Shown: in pieces, positions 6,982-11,483 of the stretch | Position numbering within the stretch: the stretch's first letter is position 1 | Layout: each line of letters starts with the position of its first letter | Source: Flavobacteriaceae bacterium | GTDB lineage: Bacteria > Bacteroidota > Bacteroidia > Flavobacteriales > Flavobacteriaceae | Reading direction: 5' to 3' | Assembly: GCA_030618945.1 (NCBI GenBank) | Contig: JAUXCI010000056.1 | Location: 1-11,483 of the forward strand | DNA length: 11,483 bases | The notes under the pieces: generated by a model | Database searches by the model: none | Told to the model about the DNA's origin: nothing | What the model saw: only the letters and a program-made list of their open reading frames with translations | Program-made: the position numbers and the translations under genes

Positions 6982-7665
6982 ATGATAAAAGCTCATTCTT
7001 TTTCAAATACCGGTACCTGGATCTTTTTTACTGTCTCTATATTAGATGTCATTGGCGTAGTTTTAGACAATTCAATGTTGCAATTGATTTTCAAACCTTT
7101 GATCATGCCAAGCCTGATCCTCTTGTATTATCTCAGTTCAAAAAGAAAAAACAAATGGTATATCACGGCCATGTTTTTTTCATTTTTAGGAGACGTTTTA
7201 CTCTTGGATAAGAGCAACATGTTTCTCTATGGGATCGCCGCTTTTTTGATTACTCAATTGTTATACGTAATTATTATCTCAAAAGAACTTCCTCATTCAC
7301 ATTGGAAAACAAAATTAATCGCTTCCGTTCCTTTTTTGGCCTTTTTTATCATCTTGATCAAGGTTCTGAAACCGGGACTGGGTGAATTTTTGCTGCCAGT
7401 CGTAATTTATGGTGCAGCTATTTCTATATTTGGAATGGTAAGTTTATTGAACTATATGCTAAGGAAAGACAAATCATCTCTGATATTGCTATTGGGGGCC
7501 GTTTTGTTTATTTTGTCGGACAGCATGATCGCTTTAAATAAGTTTTACGAGGCATGGGCTATTTATGGGCTAGCTATTATGGCCACCTATATATTGGCAC
7601 AATATCTTATATTCCGTTATATGTTGACCCGATCAGTAAAAGAATTGCCAGAAGAAGAAAAATAG
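6982..7665 (+). CDS. YhhN/TMEM86-family membrane protein (lysoplasmalogenase-like)
   Basis: A 227-residue protein with about eight hydrophobic helices. Family marks are visible in order: KPLIMPSLIL near residue 38, FSFLGDVLLLDK near 66-77, FLITQLLYV near 88-96, GAVLFILSDSMIALNKF near 172-188, and TYILAQYLIFRYM near the end. YhhN/TMEM86 proteins include lysoplasmalogenases, which hydrolyse the vinyl ether bond of lysoplasmalogens. The conserved aspartates in GDVLL and SDSMI are the likely catalytic or structural residues. In most bacteria the true substrate is unknown. The ATG follows the cytochrome stop codon after only 2 nt, so the two genes are almost surely cotranscribed and perhaps translationally coupled. 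The gene ends 12 nt before the stop of the convergent ybaB gene. No link between this enzyme family and sulfur or cytochrome function is known to me. Confidence 0.85.
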   Translation: MIKAHSFSNTGTWIFFTVSILDVIGVVLDNSMLQLIFKPLIMPSLILLYYLSSKRKNKWYITAMFFSFLGDVLLLDKSNMFLYGIAAFLITQLLYVIIISKELPHSHWKTKLIASVPFLAFFIILIKVLKPGLGEFLLPVVIYGAAISIFGMVSLLNYMLRKDKSSLILLLGAVLFILSDSMIALNKFYEAWAIYGLAIMATYILAQYLIFRYMLTRSVKELPEEEK

Positions 7666-7677
7666 ACTAGTCCTTGA

Positions 7678-8001
7678 TCATTTGAACATATCCATTCCAG
7701 GAATGTCAGGAAGTCCCCCTTTGGCGGCAGCGGCCATTTCGGTTTCATGGACGTTATTGGCTTTTTCTAGCGCCTTATTCAAGGCGATAATCAGGTAATC
7801 TTCCAAAGCCTCCTTGTCGTCCAACAATTCCTCATCAATGGCTATGTTCTTAATTTCCCTATTAGCCGTGACTGTGGCTACAACCATCCCGTTTCCGGCT
7901 TCACCGTCAACCATTATTGAGTTTAATCTGATTTTGGTTTCTTCAATTTTGGCCTGCGCCTCTTGCAATTTGGCCATCATTCCTTGCATGTCTCCGAACA
8001 T
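7678..8001 (-). CDS. YbaB/EbfC-family nucleoid-associated protein
   Basis: A 107-residue protein of the usual family length. It starts [29 protein letters not shown], an N-terminal amphipathic helix rich in Met, Gln and Ala. The middle strand region, [24 protein letters not shown], is the most conserved part of YbaB proteins. A helix with [15 protein letters not shown] follows, then a flexible tail ending [11 protein letters not shown]. Family members form dimers that bind DNA without strong sequence preference and help organise the nucleoid. In many bacteria the gene sits beside dnaX or recR; neither is seen here. It is convergent with the yhhN-type gene and divergent from the oligopeptidase gene, so it is probably transcribed alone. 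No terminator hairpin is seen in the 12-nt gap downstream. Confidence 0.92.
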   Translation of the reverse strand: MFGDMQGMMAKLQEAQAKIEETKIRLNSIMVDGEAGNGMVVATVTANREIKNIAIDEELLDDKEALEDYLIIALNKALEKANNVHETEMAAAAKGGLPDIPGMDMFK

Positions 8002-8050
8002 AATTCTCTATTTATTATAATTTATTATCCTTTGCTAAAAATTAGTAAAA

Positions 8051-8077
8051 CAAATTTAACCATTTATAATAATTCAA
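8051..8077 (-). promoter_or_regulatory. Putative promoter of the ybaB-type gene (TTG-N16-TAAATTTG)
   Basis: On the minus strand TTG at 8077-8075 is followed after 16 nt by TAAATTTG at 8058-8051, an exact TAnnTTTG box. The spacer is slightly short for the consensus (17-23). Transcription would start near 8047, leaving a leader of about 46 nt that is rich in A and T. Confidence 0.5.
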
Positions 8078-8102
8078 ACCTTAGAAAGGAACAAATTAAA
8101 TG

Positions 8103-8132
8103 TTGTGACATTAATTATATCTTCTATTTTTG
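8103..8132 (+). promoter_or_regulatory. Bacteroidota-type promoter of the oligopeptidase gene (TTG-N19-TATTTTTG)
   Basis: TTG at 8103-8105 and TATTTTTG at 8125-8132 are separated by 19 nt, the ideal spacing for the Bacteroidota housekeeping promoter. Transcription is predicted near 8140, giving a leader of about 39 nt. The -33 element starts 25 nt beyond the outer end of the opposing ybaB promoter, so the two form a compact back-to-back pair. Confidence 0.7.
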
Positions 8133-8178
8133 CAGTTTCCTGGCAAGGAGATAAAATTGCTAATTCAAATAGAATAAT

Positions 8179-10242
8179 ATGTCGAAAAAGGAGGTTGTCG
8201 CGCCTATCGCTGAAAGAATACCCAAGGAATTAAGAATTCACAAAGACCTGAGAATAGATGATTATTATTGGTTGAATGAAAGAGAAAATCCGAAGGTATT
8301 AGCGTATTTGAATGATGAAATCAACTATTACAAAACCTTAACGGCACATACGGATAAGTTTCAAGAAAATTTATTTGAAGAAATGAAGGGACGCATTAAG
8401 GAGGATGATGAATCTGTTCCTTATAAGAAAAACGGCTATTATTATATTACCCGTTATGAAATTGGCAAACAATATCCTGTTTATACGCGTAAAAAGGGAA
8501 GCCTTGAGGCAGAGGAAAAAGTATTGATTGACGTCAATGAACTGGCCAAAGGCCATGACTATTATGCCCTTACAGGATTGAATGTTAATGGAAGCAATAA
8601 TGTTGTCGCGTTTGGAATTGATACTGTAAGCCGAAGGCAATACGATCTGAGATTTAAAGACCTTGAGACGGAAGAATTTTACCCGGAGATCATAAAAAAC
8701 ACAACAGGTGGTACTGCCTGGGCCAATGATCATAAAACTGTTTTTTATACCATTAAAGATCCAGTTACCCTTAGAAGCGATAAAATTTATAAGCATGTAT
8801 TGGGAACGCCTGCCTCCGAAGATAAACTGATTTTTGAAGAAAAGGATGAGGCCTTTTGGACCTTTGTTTACAAATCTAAATCTAAAAATTTTATCATAAT
8901 TGGTTCTTATAGCACACTTTCAACGGAATATAGATATCTTGATGCAAATGATCCGAATGGAAAATTCAAAACCATTCAAGTCAGGGAAAAAGAGTTGGAA
9001 TACAGTATTGCCCATTATGAGTCCGATTTTTATATTCTTACAAATAAAGACGGAGCAAATAATTTTAAATTGATGAAGACGCCTCTGACCCATACGTCAA
9101 AGGAGCACTGGACGGATGTAATAGCCCATAGGGAAGACACCTTATTGGAAGACATTTCTATTTTTAAGGATTTTTTAGTTTTGGAGGAAAGGAATAATGG
9201 TCTTAACAAAATTCGAATAAGAAAATGGGACGGTAGCAACGATTATTATTTGCCCTTTGATGAAGAAACCTATTCGGCCTCGGTATATAACAACCCGGAA
9301 TTTGACACGAACACAATCAGATACAGCTACAATTCTTTAACGACACCTAACTCTGTGATTGATTTTAATATAGAAGATAATTCAAAAGAAATTCAAAAAG
9401 AACAGGAAGTTTTAGGAGGGAAATTTGATAAAGAAAACTACGCTTCTGAAAGAATCTGGGCACCAACAAGAGATGGTAAAAAAGTAGCCATTTCATTAGT
9501 GTATAATAAATCGTTTACCATAAATAAAGATACACCTTTGTTGCTATATGCCTATGGGTCATATGGTAGTATTGTGAGCGATAGGTTTAGTACGGTGCGA
9601 TTGAGTTTGCTCGACAGGGGTTTTGTTTATGCCGTAGCCCATGTAAGAGGAGGTGAATATCTTGGAAGAAGTTGGTATGATGATGGTAAAATGTTTGCAA
9701 AAAAGAATACGTTTTGCGATTTTATTGACGCCGCAAAACACGTGATCAAAATGGATTATACTTCAGCTGCTCATTTATATGCAGAGGGAGGCTCGGCTGG
9801 TGGTCTTTTAGTTGGTGCCGTTGTTAATATGAATCCTGAACTATTTAACGGAATTTTAGCAGCTGTTCCTTTTGTAGACGTAGTAACGACCATGCTCGAC
9901 GAAAGTATTCCATTAACCACGGGCGAATTTGATGAATGGGGTAATCCTAAACATAAAGATTCATATGATTATATGTTGTCTTATTCACCTTATGATAATG
10001 TGCAAAAGCATGATTATCCCCATATGTTAGTAACTACCGGGCTGCATGATTCTCAAGTGCAATATTTTGAGCCCGCAAAATGGGTTGCCAAATTAAGAAC
10101 GAATAAAACGGATAATAATCAATTGTATCTATATACCAATATGGATACCGGACATGGTGGTGCTTCGGGCAGATTCGATGCATTGAAGGAGGTTGTCAGA
10201 GATTATGTCTTTTTGTTTGATTTAGAGGGAATTAGAGATTAG
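8179..10242 (+). CDS. ptrB: Oligopeptidase B (protease II), S9A serine peptidase
   Basis: A 687-residue peptidase that cuts oligopeptides after Arg or Lys. The N-terminal part (about 8-75) and a seven-bladed propeller region (about 75-410) precede the alpha/beta-hydrolase domain (about 420-687). The catalytic triad is visible as S539 in EGGSAGG, D624 in GLHDSQV and H659 in DTGHGG. Other family blocks are AYGSYGS (458-464), HVRGGEYLGRSWYDDGK (488-504) and VPFVDVVTTMLD (563-574). LTTGEFDEWGNP (579-590) keeps acidic residues E583 and D585, where oligopeptidase B binds the basic P1 side chain; this separates it from prolyl oligopeptidase. There is no signal peptide, so it should be cytoplasmic. 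Length is normal (about 680-720). It stands alone behind a strong promoter. The ATG at 8179 is chosen for the family-like N-terminus and upstream A-rich tract. Confidence 0.93.
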   Translation: MSKKEVVAPIAERIPKELRIHKDLRIDDYYWLNERENPKVLAYLNDEINYYKTLTAHTDKFQENLFEEMKGRIKEDDESVPYKKNGYYYITRYEIGKQYPVYTRKKGSLEAEEKVLIDVNELAKGHDYYALTGLNVNGSNNVVAFGIDTVSRRQYDLRFKDLETEEFYPEIIKNTTGGTAWANDHKTVFYTIKDPVTLRSDKIYKHVLGTPASEDKLIFEEKDEAFWTFVYKSKSKNFIIIGSYSTLSTEYRYLDANDPNGKFKTIQVREKELEYSIAHYESDFYILTNKDGANNFKLMKTPLTHTSKEHWTDVIAHREDTLLEDISIFKDFLVLEERNNGLNKIRIRKWDGSNDYYLPFDEETYSASVYNNPEFDTNTIRYSYNSLTTPNSVIDFNIEDNSKEIQKEQEVLGGKFDKENYASERIWAPTRDGKKVAISLVYNKSFTINKDTPLLLYAYGSYGSIVSDRFSTVRLSLLDRGFVYAVAHVRGGEYLGRSWYDDGKMFAKKNTFCDFIDAAKHVIKMDYTSAAHLYAEGGSAGGLLVGAVVNMNPELFNGILAAVPFVDVVTTMLDESIPLTTGEFDEWGNPKHKDSYDYMLSYSPYDNVQKHDYPHMLVTTGLHDSQVQYFEPAKWVAKLRTNKTDNNQLYLYTNMDTGHGGASGRFDALKEVVRDYVFLFDLEGIRD

Positions 10243-10283
10243 TTATTTTTTTGTAATATTCTTATTGAGATAGCACTATTGAT

Positions 10284-10306
10284 ATTCTCGGGAGAATGTT
10301 TTTATT
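10284..10306 (+). terminator. Weak hairpin after the oligopeptidase gene (possible terminator)
   Basis: ATTCTCGGGAGAAT at 10284-10297 is a perfect palindrome that can fold with about a 5-bp stem and a 4-nt loop. It is followed by G and a short T run (10299-10303). The stem is short, so termination would be weak. It lies just before the promoter of the next gene, which fits the role. Confidence 0.35.
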
Positions 10307-10332
10307 GGTTAAAAATAAAACACTTAAATTTG
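10305..10332 (+). promoter_or_regulatory. Bacteroidota-type promoter of the cysteine synthase-family gene (TTG-N17-TAAATTTG)
   Basis: TTG at 10305-10307 is followed after 17 nt by TAAATTTG at 10325-10332, an exact TAnnTTTG box. Transcription would start near 10340, giving a leader of about 25 nt. This suggests the gene is transcribed apart from the peptidase gene upstream. Confidence 0.6.
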
Positions 10333-10364
10333 CCCGGTTTTTATAATCAAAGTATTGTATTTTT

Positions 10365-11402
10365 ATGAAAAAACATAACGGTATAACTAAAAATATTTTG
10401 GATTTAATCGGTGATACACCTTTGGTACGATTAAACAAGATAACAAAAAGTTTAGACGGACAGTTCTTAGCAAAATATGAAGCCTTTAATCCAGGGCACT
10501 CTATGAAGGATAGAATTGCTACTCACATTGTAGATCAGGCTGAGAAGAAAGGGATACTAAAAAAAGGTAGTAAAGTTATAGAAACAACTTCAGGTAATAC
10601 AGGTTTCAGTATAGCGTTGGTTTGTATTATTAAAGGCTATGAATGTATTTTAGCCGTAAATTCAAAAGCTTCAAAGGGTAAGATCAATATGTTGAAGGCA
10701 ATGGGGGCCAGAGTTTATGTTTGCCCCGCCAATGTAGGTGCAGATGATCCAAGATCTTATTATCAGGTTGCCAAAAGACTTCATAAAGAAACAGCAGATT
10801 CAGTTTATATCAATCAGTATTTTAATGAGCTTAATTCAGAAGCTCACTACCTTACAACTGGTCCCGAAATTTGGGAACAAACAGAAGGAAAGGTGACTCA
10901 TGTAGTAGTTGCTAGTGGAACGGGTGGAACTATTTCTGGCGTTGGAAAATACTTAAAGGAGAAAAATCCGGCAATAAAGGTTTTAGGAGTTGATGCTTAT
11001 GGATCAGTTTTGAAAAAATTTCATGAAACTTCTGATTTTGATACGGAGGAAATCTATCCGTATAGAATAGAGGGGTTAGGAAAAAATTTGATTCCTTCCA
11101 CGACGAATTTTGACGTGATTGACGTTTTTGAAAAAGTTACTGATGAAGCAGCTGCTCATATGGCCAGAGCTTTGGCACAGGAAGAAGGATTGTTTACTGG
11201 TTATACCAGTGGTGCTGTGGTTAAGGCAACTATGCAATATGCTGAACAAGATTATTTTGACAAGGATAGTATGGTCGTAATGATTTTGCCTGATCACGGT
11301 TCAAGATATATGGAAAAGATTTATTGTGATGAATGGATGAGAGATCAAGGTTTTTTTGATACAAAACAGCAAGAAAAAAGCACCTTGGAAATAATAAGGT
11401 AA
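10365..11402 (+). CDS. PLP-dependent cysteine synthase / cystathionine beta-synthase-type enzyme
   Basis: A 345-residue fold-type II PLP enzyme. IGDTPLVRL (15-23) opens the domain. K48, in NPGHSMKDR, is the lysine that binds PLP. TSGNTG (75-80) is the substrate carboxylate loop, and SGTGGT (184-189) holds the PLP phosphate. The segment [11 protein letters not shown] (234-244) and the ending with [19 protein letters not shown] resemble the catalytic core of cystathionine beta-synthase rather than classical CysK, while the length excludes a full CBS regulatory domain. It may make cysteine from O-acetylserine and sulfide, or cystathionine from serine and homocysteine; the sequence does not settle this. 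Cytoplasmic. It has its own promoter and a strong downstream hairpin, so it is probably monocistronic. The ATG at 10365 is the only start near the conserved N-terminus. Nearness to the sulfur operon may be chance. Confidence 0.88.
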   Translation: MKKHNGITKNILDLIGDTPLVRLNKITKSLDGQFLAKYEAFNPGHSMKDRIATHIVDQAEKKGILKKGSKVIETTSGNTGFSIALVCIIKGYECILAVNSKASKGKINMLKAMGARVYVCPANVGADDPRSYYQVAKRLHKETADSVYINQYFNELNSEAHYLTTGPEIWEQTEGKVTHVVVASGTGGTISGVGKYLKEKNPAIKVLGVDAYGSVLKKFHETSDFDTEEIYPYRIEGLGKNLIPSTTNFDVIDVFEKVTDEAAAHMARALAQEEGLFTGYTSGAVVKATMQYAEQDYFDKDSMVVMILPDHGSRYMEKIYCDEWMRDQGFFDTKQQEKSTLEIIR

Positions 11403-11420
11403 GTAATGATATTAATGTTT

Positions 11421-11466
11421 AAAGGAAAAAGGTCATTTGAAAATCAAATGACCTTTTTCCTTTTTT
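11421..11466 (+). terminator. Strong intrinsic terminator after the cysteine synthase-family gene
   Basis: A perfect 20-bp stem pairs 11421-11440 with 11444-11463 around a 3-nt AAA loop, and a T run (11461-11466) follows the right arm. It begins 18 nt after the stop codon. The left arm starts with AAA and is A-rich, so the hairpin may also act on transcripts arriving from the opposite strand. Confidence 0.9.
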
Positions 11467-11483
11467 GCTAAAATCTATGAACA

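Noticed and set aside
6948..7211. An 87-codon plus-strand ORF overlapping the end of the cytochrome and the start of yhhN
   Set aside because: It lies in another frame, and the overlapping frames have clear family signatures.
8002..8178. Search for a riboswitch or small RNA in the ybaB-opdB intergenic region
   Set aside because: Only the two promoters and A/T-rich leaders are visible; no stable hairpin was found.
8371..8796. A 141-codon minus-strand ORF inside the oligopeptidase gene
   Set aside because: It is antisense to a well-conserved S9A peptidase, has no family-like motif and is best seen as a shadow.
1..11483. Mobile elements, CRISPR arrays, tRNA or rRNA genes, direct repeats
   Set aside because: No transposase or integrase motifs, regularly spaced repeats, target-site duplications or RNA gene signatures were seen, and base composition looks even across the window.

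Overview
The window looks like chromosomal DNA from a member of the Bacteroidota, most likely a flavobacterium. The DNA is AT-rich, gene starts are preceded by A-rich tracts rather than clear Shine-Dalgarno sequences, and several intergenic regions carry the TAnnTTTG -7 box typical of this phylum, twice with a well-spaced upstream TTG. No taxonomic search was possible, so this placement is inference.

Positions 1-4870 (minus strand) hold a tightly packed five-gene operon, read right to left. It encodes a Tat-exported molybdopterin oxidoreductase of the PsrA/PhsA type, a four-cluster ferredoxin subunit (PsrB type), an NrfD/PsrC membrane quinone-linked subunit, and two YeeE/YedE sulfur-transport proteins. 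The last of these runs off the left edge. Gaps are -4, 12, 10 and 21 nt. Together they suggest periplasmic redox chemistry on an inorganic sulfur compound (polysulfide, thiosulfate, tetrathionate or similar) coupled to the quinone pool, with import of a sulfur species.

From about 5066 (plus strand), diverging from that operon, lies a membrane-anchored c-type cytochrome with twelve CxxCH motifs. A YhhN-family membrane protein follows after 2 nt. The 195-nt divergent intergenic region holds two CRP/FNR-type palindromes spaced 22 bp centre to centre, and a -7-like box facing each way. Neither box has a -33 TTG, as expected if both transcripts depend on an activator. I propose that the Psr-type complex, the YeeE/YedE pair and the 12-heme cytochrome are one co-regulated sulfur respiration or oxidation module. 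This is the most interesting part of the window.

Positions 7678-11483 are more ordinary. They hold a YbaB/EbfC nucleoid-associated protein (minus strand, convergent with yhhN), a cytoplasmic oligopeptidase B (S9A) gene divergent from it, and a PLP-dependent cysteine synthase/cystathionine beta-synthase-type gene with its own promoter. A near-ideal 20-bp hairpin terminator closes the window. No rRNA, tRNA, CRISPR array, insertion sequence or riboswitch was recognised. No gene-free stretch exceeds 300 bases; the longest are the 195-nt divergent region and the 177-nt ybaB-opdB region.
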